Position numbers and translations under genes: made by a program. Below, one piece after another: positions 44,752 through 57,371 of a DNA stretch of 64,000 nt. Every line of letters starts with the position of its first letter. Position 1 is the stretch's first letter. Under the pieces are notes generated by a model. That model had not been told where the DNA came from. It saw only the letters and a program-made list of their open reading frames with translations, and did no database searches. Source of the DNA: Paralithodes platypus. Its lineage: Eukaryota; Arthropoda; Malacostraca; Decapoda; Lithodidae. The stretch lies in NCBI GenBank assembly GCA_032716605.1, contig CM064512.1, forward strand, positions 29,078,640-29,142,639, given 5' to 3'.

Positions 44752-46986
44752 TGTTACGACTGAGGTTTAAATATATCAGGGCTCTTTTTCATTGGACTAG
44801 TAATGGCATAAATGCTACAACGGTAAGCTCTAGATCCAACCTCTGATGTATATTCCCAGTGAACAAAGAACACAAATAATCTACAGAGTTCTATATGCAA
44901 TAATAGGCTATCAAACTCTCAATAAATGTGCGTCTACTCTAGGCTTAATGTTATGTGAAAGCAGCCTATTACTACCTATAACCGAAGGTGCTTGGTTATG
45001 GTATGCAAAGTAAGGTGGTAAGAGAAGTTACAGCTTACGTTACTTTAATCAATAAATGTCAGGCACTCCTGCATGAAAGAAAGTGCACTAAAGTCCTTCA
45101 ACACTAACAAGGAATCTTCTTTAACCCGTGGAGCCCCGGCTAGTTTTGTAATGTTTGCGCACCAGAACCCGGCCGGTTTTCAAAAAATGGTTTTATTCCA
45201 GAAACAATAGCGAATGGGTTAGGAATGAAGGAAAAACCACGAAAAACCGCTCAAAAAGCTTAAAAAATGGTCCTACAGAGCCCCCGAAAACGGATTTTAT
45301 AAGAGTAAAAAATTGAAGGCAATTATCCCAAAAAACCAGGTTATTGCGTGCTCGCGCGCACGCACGTGGACTTTGAGAGTTTTCAACCATCGGCACGGGT
45401 GCGTGGGATACGTACACAGTTCCCATACAAATCTGAGCCCTCTTGAGTGGCTACACCTGAGGTCACGGTCGGCGCAATTGGGGCGACGCGCCAGGCGCGT
45501 CTCTGGGGCTGTGCGTTACATACATCGCCGACGCGTCAGGCGCGTCGCTGGGGCTGTACGGGTTAAATGTTAGATGCTATAAAGATGCTCGTATCGGAAA
45601 TGGAACCCAAAAAGGCAGGCAGCGGAACAATGTTCGTGCAGGCTATGCACCCAAAAAGGCAGAATATATAATGCAGTCGGGGCCAAGAATATCCTAAACA
45701 CTACAACAATAATAATCGCCACGACAATGCAGTATTCCTATCAACAAAAAGAGCCTAAGTCGTTTGTGTCTCCATACATCAAACTAGCCTGCGAAATGCT
45801 TGTGTAATCATAAATGGGTATGCATAAACAGAGTAATTAGGTTAATATACTTAATGTCTACTGTGACTGATAAAGTGTAGCTAGAGTCAATGATACGAGA
45901 TACTGGTGCGCATGGCATGCCGCATAGCCTAGTGCAAATCTCAAGTCTGTGCGTCAAATATTACGTTATAGGGAAGGGTAGCTCTCTTGAGAAACCTTAA
46001 TACCGAAGTATTAAGCGTTCTCCTGGCATACCTCAAAGACAAACAACGAGCTTAGAACAGTGCAGAATGGTATAGGCAAAAAGCCCTCATTCAAGCATGC
46101 TCTACTCTCAATGGCACACAGACTAGAATTTACTCAATCAACTCCAGTTTTCAGGTATGTCGTGCAGCTTTTTCCTAAAGCCAGCACTCATAGGAAACAA
46201 TACCTTATAATATCAGACCCCTAGTCTAGCATTATCTAATCCAGCAGAACACTAATACTTATAGGAAGCGGTACTAAACAATATGAATGCCAACCAATGC
46301 TTCGTGATCAACTTATCTTAACAACTAAACATACATAGGTTATATCAGACCTTAACGCACAATACAACTGGCCAGCATGAAGCTGATTTTGCAGAGTTAA
46401 CCAGAGGGGGTATAATCTTAATAAAAGGTGGTGAAAGATATGAAAAAAGAGAGAGGTAGGCAGAGGAAAAGATTCTCAGGTGTAGACGGGGGACAGGTAG
46501 CAAGGGATAAAGATGGATGCGTTCTAGAAACCAGATCTGAGGGAGAGAGTGGCGAGGAACCAGTATATATACCGGGACTAGGTCGAGCCGCGTGGGAAAA
46601 AAGCGGTAACAAATCCTCTAGCCACTAGCAAGGGAGCTAGCAGCATGGTAAGGACCTCTCTCAACCAACCCCCACGAGGCAGCCAGCCGTGACGTCATCG
46701 AGCGGGGCAAAAACACTGCGCGCCCCCCTCTCACTCTGTTCTACTCTCTCTCTCCCAGATCCCATCATTACTAGTTAATGATAAAACATATACTTTACAA
46801 TTAAACATATAAAGCCTTGACATGGGTGAAAACAAAGAGCCTTTCTGGACTGCCCATGACACAAGCTTTCATATGAAATAAAGCACACTCTAATACATAA
46901 ACTGTAGCCCCATCCACTGCCCTGGCGATCCTAGCGAGTCACTGTAGGACAAGCCATGCGGTTCTAACGGAGTGGTTAACGTCACA
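44752..46986 (-). repeat. Element E 3' LTR, carrying a MITE
   Basis: About 2.2 kb, of which 438 bp is the MITE at 45125-45562. It aligns with 52751-53146 up to ctcgtgcaggctat. It also keeps about 60 bp (near 45025-45080) that the other LTR lacks. Confidence 0.85.
45125..45562. repeat. TTAA-flanked MITE, family 1, copy 2
   Basis: TTAA at 45121-45124 and 45563-45566. It is missing from the partner LTR, where ggaatcttctTTAAatgttag is uninterrupted, so the insertion point is certain. The ends are CCCGTGGAGCCCC and the complement of CCCGTACAGCCCC. Near the right end the palindromic block gacgcg(c/t)caggcgcgtc occurs twice, 45 bp apart. Confidence 0.9.
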
Positions 46987-47000
46987 CCCCCCCAAAAAAA
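46987..47000 (-). promoter_or_regulatory. Element E polypurine tract
   Basis: On the minus strand an A run and seven G directly precede the 3' LTR. Confidence 0.7.
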
Positions 47001-47459
47001 ATTCTCAGAGGCCCCAAGGCTCACAAAAATCTGATGGTTAGAACCCATGCTATATCTCTACTTCCCATCACCCAGCGGCAGGAAAATATCTGGCACAGTT
47101 CCTCAACAAAACATTTTTCAAAATTATAACCCTCCCCAACACAATAGGTTAAATTATATGTAGTTATGCTCCTCAAGAGCGAGCTTCTCTAGCCCAGCAT
47201 TCTGAGAGGAGTGCAACTCAGAATTACTGCTATAACATACTGAAAAAATTCAACTATCAAAGAAAGAGTTTTATTTGATTTTTATGTTTTTAATTTGTTT
47301 ATTTCGGCTGCACTATAGGGGCAAGCCTAGTTTTTTCTTCTATACCAAACGCTCAACTCCTGCTTTACGACCCAATACGCTGGGCTACAACCGCGAGCCA
47401 ACAAGCACCAAGCGCAAAATACTATTCAAACTAAAGCAGGAGGCTACCAGTGTGTCAAT

Positions 47460-49230
47460 CTACCCAGGATCACATACCCTTGAACGACCATCTGCAACCA
47501 CGTTGTCACAACCGGCAATATGGCGTATGTCCAGGTTATATACCAATAACCTTAGTGACCACCTGGTCAGCCTCATATTCCGATTGTGAAACTGGTCCAA
47601 GAACTTGAGAGGGTGATGATCTGGGTAAACTACAACGACCGGATCATAGGCTGGAACATGGACCTCGAAATGCCCCAGCGCAAGCACAACCGCCAGCAGC
47701 TCCTCCTCGACAACAGAGCAGCTCCCCTGGGCCGAATTGTACTTCTCCGAGCAGAAACTAACAGGATGCTCCAGCCCATCATCGTCCTTTTCCACAAGGA
47801 CGGCACCAGCCCCCACACCACTAGCCCCCGTTGCTAGTTGGAAAGGTAGGCTAAAGTCAGGGGCCCTGAGGATCGGGTGAGTGCACAACAGGTGTTTTAC
47901 TTCTCTAAACACCTTCTCACACTCAGGCGCCCATTTGAATTTCTTATCCTTCGCTAAAAGATCTGTCAGAGGTGCTAGCACGGTAGAGTACCCCTTAATG
48001 AAGCGTCTGTAGTATCCGATCATACCTAAGAACCGCATGATCTGCTTCTTGGTGGCCGGCCGGGGAAAGTGATCAATCGCAGCTATCTTGTTCTGTGGGG
48101 GGCACACCTGACCCAACCCCACCATGAACCTAAGATACTGCACGGACGCCCGCACGAAATCACACTTTGCCAGGTTGACCACCAAGCCAGCCTCACTAAG
48201 CCTCTTGAACAGGAGTTCTACGTGCTCACAATGACTCGTAAAGCTGTTGTCATAGATAATAACATCGTCGAGGTATACTGTGCAATTAGGAATGTCTGCC
48301 GTTATATCATTCATCAAACTCTGAAAGGTAGCGGGTGCGTTCTTTAGGCCATAAGGCATCACGTTACAGCGGTAGGTAGCACCATCCACCACAAAACCAC
48401 ATACCTCTTTCGCTCGTTCGGACAAGGGCACCTGCCAGTATCCCTTAACCAAGTCCACCTTGGTTAGGTACTTTGCATTGCCTATCTTGTCCACACAGTC
48501 GTCGCCCCGAGGAAGAGGGTATGGGTTGGTGGGCGTCAAACCGTTTAACCGTCTGTAGTCTACGCAGAATCGCACCTTACCATCCGGTTTTGGTTGCAAC
48601 GTGACGGGAGATGTCCACTTCACCACCCCCTTCTCAATCAGCCCCCTGGTTAACATATATTCTAACTCCGCCCGGAGGGCCGGCAGTTTAATAGGGGGCA
48701 CCCTATAGGGAACTGACTTGAAAGGAGGGTGGTCTCCTACGTCCACGTCGTGCACCTCTAGGGTAGTGAGGCCTGGGTGCTCCGCGAAAACAGAGGGGTA
48801 TGAACCGAACAGGCGCTCCACAGCCACACGCTGATGCTCAGGTAAGTGTTGCAACGCTTCCTGAGCCGCCTGGTTCGTGTTCCCCGCCCACTGGTTCGCA
48901 GAGACATGATGATCCCAGTTATCCTCCACCTGAGCGTGACTGTCCCGTACTCCTTCTCCACCTTGACTGCTAAACGTCATCACAGGCACAGTGAGAGGCT
49001 CAGGGGGGTGCCTCACATACTCCTTCATGAGATTAACGTGACATAACTGATTGTGCTTACGTCTGTCTGGAGTGGCTACCAAGTAATCCAGGTCCGATAG
49101 CTTCTCCACCACCCTATAAGGACCAGTGTACTTCGCGGATAAGGGGTGACCTACAAGGGGCAGTAGAATCAACACCTCCTGACCCACGTGAAACTCCCTG
49201 AGTTTAACCTTGAGGTCGTACCTGTCCTTC
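47460..49230 (-). pseudogene. pol: Element E reverse transcriptase and RNase H
   Basis: The open frame gives the post-integrase linker (MKDRYDLKVKLREF, SDLDYLVATPDRRK), then RT with WTSPVTLQPKPDGK, CVDYRRLNG, VDLVKGYWQVPL, MPYGLKNAPATFQ and the catalytic YLDD. RNase H follows, but its first catalytic motif reads ATGAS where C and F have ATDAS, so the Asp is Gly. Also YPDHHPLKFL replaces YTDHHPL. The stop is at 47460. It is otherwise free of interruptions, and is linked to the integrase by a frameshift near 49230. Confidence 0.87.
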
Positions 49231-50361
49231 ATGAGGGCCTGAGAGTAAATTACGGCCAGCCAACTCCAAACTGCGCAACATCCGTTCTCGACTGTCGAGG
49301 ACATACTTGAGCATAGAACAAGGTTTTTCTGCACCCTCCCATATTTCTTTAACCATATGGAGAGGCCCTCTGACACGGTGTCCAAAGACGAGCTCATTAG
49401 GGCTGAATCCCAAACTTTCCCCAGGAACCTCCCGTGCAGCAAACAAAACATATAGCAGGCCAAGATCCCAATCTTTCCCATTCTCAAAGCAATAACAACG
49501 AAGCATAGATTTTAAGGTTGAGTGCCATCGCTCTAACACACCCTGGCTCTCCGGATGATATGCAGATGACACAACCGTAACAATCCCATGCTGCTGCATA
49601 GTTTGAACAAAGAGGTTAGAAGTGAAGTTAGATCCTTGGTCTGACTGAATCTCCTGCGGGTAACCATACCGGGAAAAATACACTAACAAGTTTCGGACCA
49701 CCGTCTTCGCTGACCCATTTCTCATAGGGTACGCATCAGGGTACCTTGTTGCTACATCCATGATGGTCAGGAGAAACTTGTTTCCGGCACTTGTAGGGGG
49801 AAGAGGGCCAACCATATCCACTATAACCTTACTAAAGGGAGGCTCACTGACAGGAATTGGGTGTAACGGTGCCTTAGGAATGCTCTGATTTGGTTTGCCA
49901 ACCTTCTGACACACATCGCACATTGCCACCCATGACACAACTTGTGCTCTCAGACCAGGCCACTAAAATAATTTCCCCAAGGCTGCAACCGTCTTACGGA
50001 CACCCAGATGTCCCGCCAGTGGTACATCATGGGCCAACCTAAGTAGGCTTTCCCTGCAAACTTTTGGCACGACCAGCTGGTCTACCTCTCCTGACCCCCC
50101 CTCCCAATTCCTCTGCGGATCTTGGAATCGCCGGTATAAAATGCCCTCAATGAAAACAAAATCTCCCGACTGTGCATCACTATCCTCCTCAAACTCGACA
50201 GCACCGGTACCACATTCAAGAACCTCCGGGTCTTCCAATTGCAACTTACGAATGTCCGAAGGAGCAAGCCTATCCAAGTGTTTGCGAAACAACTCATGCC
50301 CCCCTCCTACATTAAATTTGGCCTCCCGTTGCTCTCTCTCTGCGTACCGCCGCTGTCTCAC
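49204..50361 (-). pseudogene. pol: Element E integrase
   Basis: The zinc finger has H, H (LAHDVPLAGHLG) and C, C (CDVCQK), and a TAG replaces a Trp of the conserved LFWWPG between them (about 49963-49965). The core triad is complete: VIVDMVGPLP, IQSDQGSNF and GVLERWH. FSPNELVFGHRVRGP marks the C-terminal end. It lies between the protease (upstream) and RT (downstream). Confidence 0.86.
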
Positions 50362-51377
50362 GTCTTTTTAAGCCCATCCACTGCCTTCTCAGGAACAGTT
50401 AATGAGTCTTCTCTAAACTCGAAAATTGTTCCTAATAATGAGTCCCCGAGAATGTCCGCTGATACTGAACTCACAACCGCATCAACTTTCAACCCCTTCT
50501 CGGTACCCTTCCTCCGCTGATCTAAAGACTGTTGACCAGAATGTGCCTCCCTGGATGCAAGGGAACGGGTGACAACACACGCCATAGGTTGCCCCCGACA
50601 CTTCTCAACCCACTCCTGCTCCTCCCTACTCACGTCGGCCGGCTTCTCAGGAACGACCAAGGGTGGAGCCTCAGAAGTAGGCCCCGCAAAGTCGTTGCCG
50701 AGAAGGAGGTCGACGCCCCCAACAGGTAACTTCTCCACAATTCCTACATCCAGGTCACGAGTCACACCATCAACTTCCATCTTCATTCGTACAAGCGGGT
50801 ATGACCTTGTTGCATTAACTCCCTGAACCACAACCACCCGCGCCGTATTTACAGGTTTACCAGTGAAATTCCTCAACAATGTTTGCGATGCCCCAGTGTC
50901 ACGCAAAATTCTCACCTCATGTCTTCTACCCCACCACTCCACACAACCGAGTCCGCTGTGGTCACTAAAGGCATCACGGACAGGGAATAAGCCTTCCGGA
51001 TCCTTCTGCACTGGCAGTGTATTTACCTCGGAAGAATTGCCTCTAACAAACTCCGATGTCCTCTTGAACACTCCAATGCCATGAGCAAAAGACACGGATG
51101 CCGGAGGAGGTCGACTAGGGCACTCGTTTGCTTTATGACCCTCCTTGTGGCACTTAAAACACATAAATTTCGGTTTCGGCTTATACTGTGATGTAACAGG
51201 CCCCTGACTTTTCTTATACGGCGTGGTGTTAGGTTTGAATTCAGTTTTAGTTTCATTGCTTTTTTGTTTAAATGTGTCGTTGCTACGGGGAGGGGGAGGA
51301 TAACGGTCCCTAGCACTTGCATCGTACTTCTGTGAGGACCCGCAACCCCGAATCAACGACAGCCGTAGATCAGCCAT
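50358..51377 (-). pseudogene. Element E zinc knuckle and protease
   Basis: The frame holds the end of capsid (MADLRLSLIRG), a canonical knuckle CFKCHKEGHKANEC, then the retropepsin with RDTGASQTLLRNF and VDLLLGNDF. The Asp of DTG is kept. Frameshifts separate it from gag upstream (about 51390) and integrase downstream (about 50360). Confidence 0.85.
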
Positions 51378-51391
51378 TTCTGCTGCTTCTA

Positions 51392-52534
51392 CTAGAGTTC
51401 TTGGGTTTTCTCCTTTAAGTTCAAAGTTAGATCACCGCCCGTGCTCTTAAAGAACTGCTCCAACATCATTAACTGCTTAATTTCATCAAATGTTGTGACC
51501 TTCTCAGATCGGAGCCAGTTCTCCATAGCATCGGACAAGTCCCGGGCGTGTTCCAAAAAGGTGCTATCTCTTCCCTTAGTTACACCCCGGAACTCCAAAC
51601 GGTACGTTTCTGGTTTCAGTTCGTAAGCCCTCAGGACAGCCTCCTTAAGATCCTCGTACACAATACATAACTCCAAAGGTAACGCATCGTAGGCTTTAAG
51701 ACCCTTGCCTATTAATCTAGAGGATACAAGTGCTGCCCATTTATTCTCTAGTCACTGGTGTTCCTGGCACTTCTTCTCAAAGCGTGTGAAAAATTCTGTT
51801 ACACCACTCTCATCAAACACCGGAACCAGTTTCAATAAGTGCGAGAGAGACTGCTCATGAACACGGTTACCAGCCCCAAGTCGCTGTCCCGTTGTCTCTA
51901 CTCGCGACTTCTCTACGTCCATGTCGGCACAGTACCTAGTCGACTCTAAATCAGCTTGGATTTTTGCTAGCTTGGCTCTCTCTTCTATCTTGGCTAATTC
52001 TAATTGCTGCTGAAGCTCACCTGCCCTGATAGCCTTTCTCTCTTCGATCTTAGCTAATTCGAGCTGAAGCAATAATTCTGGAGTTAACCCTTGAGGAGGT
52101 GAAGGTGCTACAATGTTTGAAATTACCGGTGGTCCCCCCAGGGGCAACCAACCCTGCCAGTCACCACCCACCTGCGGAAGCGTACCCGGGGTCGGCAAAC
52201 TACTGGGATGGCTGGGAGTCGAGTGTAGGGGAAGCATGGCCGAAGGGCTCTGAGCACTCAACCCATCTCGCTCACCAGTCACCCTGCCCAGTACACACGT
52301 TATCAAGTTATCCCTGGTCATGCTGCTAGTAACCACATGACCGATAGCTGTGGCCAGGCATTGAAGACCGTACCGATCCATACCCTCCAACCGCTCGGCA
52401 GTAACAGGCCATTGCAAAAATATCCTAGCATCCTCCTCACAGTTCACCTGATTAACCATATCATCATACTGCTGTTCCTCAGTTTCGACATTACGTACTG
52501 TGTCTCCATTCTCCTCTGATCCGGTATAAGACAT
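51392..52534 (-). pseudogene. gag: Element E gag
   Basis: The ATG at 52534 (MSYTGSEENG) opens a frame to 51752, where a TAG interrupts it. The same frame then continues to 51392. The N-terminal part has a helix-rich Glu/Lys segment (LAKIEERKAIRAGELQQQLE) repeated in short units, likely a coiled coil. The C-terminal part is the SCAN-like capsid (LKEAVLRAYELKPETYRLEF, FLEHARDLSDAMENWLR, QLMMLEQFF). Confidence 0.83.
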
Positions 52535-52730
52535 GATGCTCACAAAAATTTCCCACCTCAATATTCAGAAAAGAAGCACCCTCTTATACCTCAATATACA
52601 CACAAAAATTCTCGGAAATACTCAAGGGCTATACTATGTTGCAAAAAAAAAAAAAAAATTCTTGCTGATCCCCGCAAAATATTCTCCAAAACAACAAATG
52701 TTCCCTGCTAATAAATGTAGGTTCACCAAA

Positions 52731-52748
52731 TCCTAGGTAAGGTCGCCA
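52731..52748 (-). promoter_or_regulatory. Element E primer-binding site
   Basis: The minus strand reads TGGCGACCTTACC two bases inside the 5' LTR. It shares its first ten bases with the site of element C. Confidence 0.65.
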
Positions 52749-52750
52749 TT

Positions 52751-53146
52751 TGTTACGACTGAGGTTTAAATATATCAGGGCTCTTATTCATTGGACTAGT
52801 AATGGCATAAATACTACAACGGAAAGCGTTAGATCCAACCTCAAATGTATATTCCCAGTGAACAAAGAACACAAATACTCTACAGAGTTCTATATGCAGT
52901 AATAGGCTATCAAACTCTCAATAAATGTGCGTCTACTCTAGGCTTAATGTTATGTGAAAACAGCCTATTACTACCTATAACCGAAGGTGCTTGGTTATGG
53001 TATGCAAAGTAAGGTGGTAAGAAAGTGCACTAAAGTCCTTCAACACTAACAAGGAATCTTCTTTAAATGTTAGATGCTATAAAGATGCTCGTATCGGAAA
53101 TGGAACCCAAAAAGGCAGGCAGCGGAACAATGCTCGTGCAGGCTAT
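52751..53146 (-). repeat. Element E 5' LTR, cut by element F
   Basis: The inner 396 bp of the LTR match 44752 onward, then stop at ggctat where F's LTR (tgttacgaac) begins at 53147. The remainder must lie beyond F, outside the window. Confidence 0.85.
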
Positions 53147-54995
53147 TGTTACGAACTGGCATTCGGGTACACAAGGGCTCTCAATCAGGACTCGAATACG
53201 GCTCGCTGCCACAACGGAAACACACGATCCCAACCCCTGAGTACTGCCAGCCGAACAAAAAACACCAATACCCTCCAGAGTTCAATCTGCTATAACGGGG
53301 TATACAAGAACTCGGTACTAGTGTTCAACAACAGACTAATAAAGAGACAGGAATTATCTAGTCTGGTCAACAATCAAACAATGAAGTAAGAAACAACAAC
53401 ACCAAAGAATAGTGTTGGCCGAAGCCGAAGTAATCCACCCTTGACTATGAACTTAAGAAGTCCACCACCCTCTACTTCGGATCGGCACTATTACGTTACG
53501 TTAATTAATAGTCCTTAAGCATCGAGCAAGGAATCTTCTGAAAAAAGTTAGATGCTTCTCGGATGCTCGAAAGAAGTACGTATCGGATTTTGAACAGTAA
53601 TTCAATAAGCAAAAACACTGGCAATTAAATACTATTAAAGGTTTAAATTGCCATAAGAATAATTAAAAGAATATGCAATAGTAAATGGCAAACATTAAAA
53701 GGAAGTACTCCGCAAATGCAACGGCAATAGCCTACTCGGATTGTGCTCGTGGGCCACTAATCACTAAAGTAGCCAAGCTTGCAACACATGAAATCAATAG
53801 TGCATAAACAATATCATACATAAGGAAAGCTTCAATACTATTCTGTATCTACTATTCGAGTAAAGTCTAGCTGGGGTACTGTAGGCAAAAAGGTAGCAGT
53901 GACTGAGCAAAAACGGCTCGTAGCCTAGCGAAGTCCTCACGACTGTTTAAAGTATTACGTTAAAACTAACAAGTGCACTTTGAGAAATCCAGATCCCTTG
54001 TATCTGGTTTTCTCCCGGCTCCTTGACAAAGTAAAAACAAACTGTTAATAAAATACAGGGTGGTTAGGCTCTTGCCCTCACGCACTGTAAATTATTAACT
54101 CAACACAGTCAGCCGCGAAGACAACCTAGGCTTCACTGAACCGAAACGAGTATGCAGGTTTATCGCTTAACCACTGCATCAAACAACAACTCGTAACACA
54201 GAAAAGCCTTACCCCAGTGTAGCATTACCTAGACTAGCAGAAAACAGGAATAATAATAATAACACACAGGGAAGTGCATATACAAGTGCAACAAACATAA
54301 ATCAATCCTATTCTAAGTCAACCCTTCCAAAATAGGCTATCTAATAGGCAAGTATCTCGTGAGAACTCAAGCGATAATACGTTGGCTGACTAGCTCTGCA
54401 CCAACGGGACCATGGAAGTTAAACAGGGCAGGGAAAAGAGGAGATAAGAATGTAAGGTAGTAGAGAAAGTTCCCATCAGTCAGAAGAATATATATAGTTA
54501 GCAAGGGAAATGAGAAGTCGCTCTGCCTAATGAGTTCTGATGAAAAAATGGCTAGACTTCCCTTTTATACCCGGCCCTCTAGTGAGCCCAACGTGAACTA
54601 CTAAGGACCGCCCACTGACAACCATTACGTAATTTCTCTCTCTCCTCTGGGATACACAAAGGCCCCCCCTAGCACTGAGGGAGTGAGGAGTGCTAGTGAG
54701 TTAGGCCTACCTCCTGCCTAGCGTACCCACTGACACCTAACTGTGGCTGTTTCTCTTCCCATCATTACAAATAAGTTTTACACACAATACTTATAACTAA
54801 TGATATAAAATAGAACTCATTGACTCAGATGAAAACAAAATACATATTTATAATACTTATAGTACAACGGCTCACACGAACTAAGTTAGGAAACTCTACA
54901 TAGACTACAGCCAAAGTTCATGCCCTGACGATCCTAGCGAGAGTGGGGCATGACTAGGCGTTCTGTACAGCATGCTCACACGTGGACATGCGTCA
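53147..54995 (-). repeat. Element F 3' LTR
   Basis: It begins tgttacgaactgg and ends near gcgtca (54995) or gcgtcaca (54997), by analogy with the LTR ends of C and E. The partner LTR is outside the window, so the limits rest on the TG/CA ends and the polypurine tract. Confidence 0.78.
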
Positions 54996-54997
54996 CA

Positions 54998-55012
54998 CCT
55001 CCCCCAAGATTT
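54998..55012 (-). promoter_or_regulatory. Element F polypurine tract
   Basis: The minus strand reads cttgggggaggtg just before the LTR. Confidence 0.65.
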
Positions 55013-55394
55013 TACTCGCTCAACCTTGAGCTAAAATCTGACAAACACGGAACCCCATCAAGCCCCCCACACCCAGCGACCTCATGGCACTAAAACAAAG
55101 CTGAGTTTATCACCAAAACACATCTTATTATAAAAAAAAAAAAATCACATTTTATAACTCCTCCCAACAATAGCAAAAAGACACAATATCATGCTCCCAG
55201 AGCGAGCTTACAGCAGCTCAGCCGTTTGATAGTTTGTGGACTACTCAAACTCTATAGGCTATGACAAACTTATACGATTACCTATATCAAAAGAAAGAGT
55301 TTTTATATGATTTTTATATTTTAATATGTATTTCCCGGCTGCACTATAAGGGCAGCCTATTTTCCTCCACTCAAACCCACACACCTGTGATAGC

Positions 55395-56957
55395 CTACGA
55401 CTGGTCATCCACCCTTGATAAACAATCCGCGATTACATTGTCACATCCAGCAATATGACGGATGTCCAGGTTATACTCCTGCAACATCAAAGACCACCTG
55501 ATCAGTCTCATATTGCGATTGTGAAATTGATTCAAGAATCTCAAAGGGTGATGATCAGTGTAGATAACCACGACTGGGCCATAGGCTGGAACATACACCT
55601 CGAAGTGCCTGAGCGACAGCACAATCGCCAGTAATTCCTTTTCTATTGTAGAATAGTTGTTTTGTGCAGCATTGAACTTCTTAGAAAAGAAACTTACTGG
55701 GTGTTCCACACCTTCATCGTCTGTCTGTAGCAAGACGGCACCAGCCCCTACACCACTAGCATCTGTTGCCAGCTGAAAAGGCCTGTTAAAGTCTGGGGCC
55801 CTGAGTATCGGGTGAGTACATAGCGAATGTTTCACCAAAGTGAAAGCCTTTTCACACTCAGGTGCCCACAAAAACTTTTTGTCTTTAGATAACAAATCTG
55901 TGAGAGGTGCCAACACCGTTGAGTAACCTTTTATGAAGCGTCTGTAGTAGCCTATCATACCCAAGAATCTCATAACCTACTTCTTGGTTGTTGGGTGCGG
56001 AAATTTATTGATAGCCTGTACCTTGTTCTGAGGAGGGCACACCTGTCCCCTTCCCACTACAAACCCAAGGTACTGCACAGTGGCTTTTACGAAGTCACAC
56101 TTTGCCAAATTTACTACCAGACCTGCTTCACTAAGTTTCCCGAACAAGGTCTCAAGGTGCTCACAATGGCTCTCAAAGTCGTCATCATAAATGATTACAT
56201 CGTCCAAATATACGGTGCAATTTGGAATGTCCTTTACAATTTCATTCATCAGGTTCTGAAACGTTGCTGGTGCATTCTTAAGTCCGTAAGGCATAACATT
56301 GCACCGGTAGGTACTCCCGTCCACAACAAAACCACATACCTCTTTAGCACGCTCGGACAAAGGTACTTGCCAGTAACCTTTTACTAAATCTACTTTAGAC
56401 AAAACACGAGCATTACCAATTTGGCAACACTATCATCAACCCGAGGAAGAGGATATGGGTTAGTTGGAGTCAAACCGTTTAACCTACGGAAATCAATACA
56501 AAAGCGTACCTTGCCATCTGGCTTAGGCTGCAGTGTTACGGGGGAAGTCCACTTAAGTGTGCCTTTCTCTATCAACCCTCTACCGAGCATATACTCCAAC
56601 TCATCCCTCAGAGCTGGTAGTTTTATGGGGGGCACACGGTACGGGATTGACTTAAAGGGTATATGGTCCCCCACGTCCACATCATGCATAGCCTGAGTAG
56701 TGAGGCCTGGGTGTTCAGCAAATACAGTGGGGTATGAACCGAACAACTGACGGATAGCATCAAACTGCGGCTCAGGCAAATGAGCTATAGCCTCGTCAGC
56801 CCTTAGGCTCGAGTTCACCGCCCACTGATCCGCTGAAACATGTTGATCCCAGCTATCCTCCTCCGAAGCTTGACTGTCCCCCTCTCCTTCTCCACCACGG
56901 CCACAACAAGCCAACACAGGGACAGTGAGAGGCTCAGAGGGGCGCCTCACATACTCT
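55395..56957 (-). pseudogene. pol: Element F reverse transcriptase and RNase H
   Basis: From high to low coordinates: PFKSIPYRVPPIKLPALRDE, WTSPVTLQPKPDGK and CIDFRRLNG. A frameshift follows near 56410, then VDLVKGYWQVPL, MPYGLKNAPATFQ and the catalytic YLDD. A TAG at 55974-55976 (usually KQIMRFLG) precedes RNase H with ATDAS, the conserved E (STIEKELLAI) and YTDHHPLRFL. The C-terminal motif DNVIADCLSR is complete, and the frame ends at 55395. All catalytic residues are kept. There are two breaks besides insertion G. Confidence 0.87.
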
Positions 56958-57371
56958 TTAACCCTCCAACCCCAGCTAGGGTAGATCGTGACTGTACTCT
57001 GTGACCGGGGGTTTTGAGGAATTTTGGTCCATGTTGATTCACCTGTTACTCCTGAAATACATGACACAAAGTTATATAAAAAAAAAAAAAAAAAGCACAA
57101 ACCTTCATGTGTAGAATGCCGTTGAGTAGAGGTCTCTAGCCCAAGTGATTGCATAATGGCGAGCGCGGGAAGTGGAGTGATTTTTATGCGGGAAAATCTT
57201 CCCGCGTTCGGATGCGTCGCCTTGGCCCAGGCCCCGGCTTGGCTAACCTACTGCGCACTTAGCCACTCGTCGCGCCAGAGTTTTTACCTCCCGGAGGCGA
57301 TTTTATTTATTGATAGTGATGTTATTATAGTTATTTGGAGTCCAATTATATAAAATGTGTATTAGGCTATC

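Larger units (their letters stand above)
44752..53146 (-). mobile_element. Element E: GmR1-like Ty3/gypsy LTR retrotransposon
   Basis: The 3' LTR (44752-46986), polypurine tract, RNase H, RT, integrase, protease, gag, primer-binding site and a partial 5' LTR (52751-53146) all lie on the minus strand. LTRs start TGTTACGA as in C and F, and share the motifs cagggctct and ttggactag, so the three are related families. Integrase precedes RT. It inserted in H's 5' LTR and is itself interrupted in its 5' LTR by element F. Confidence 0.88.
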
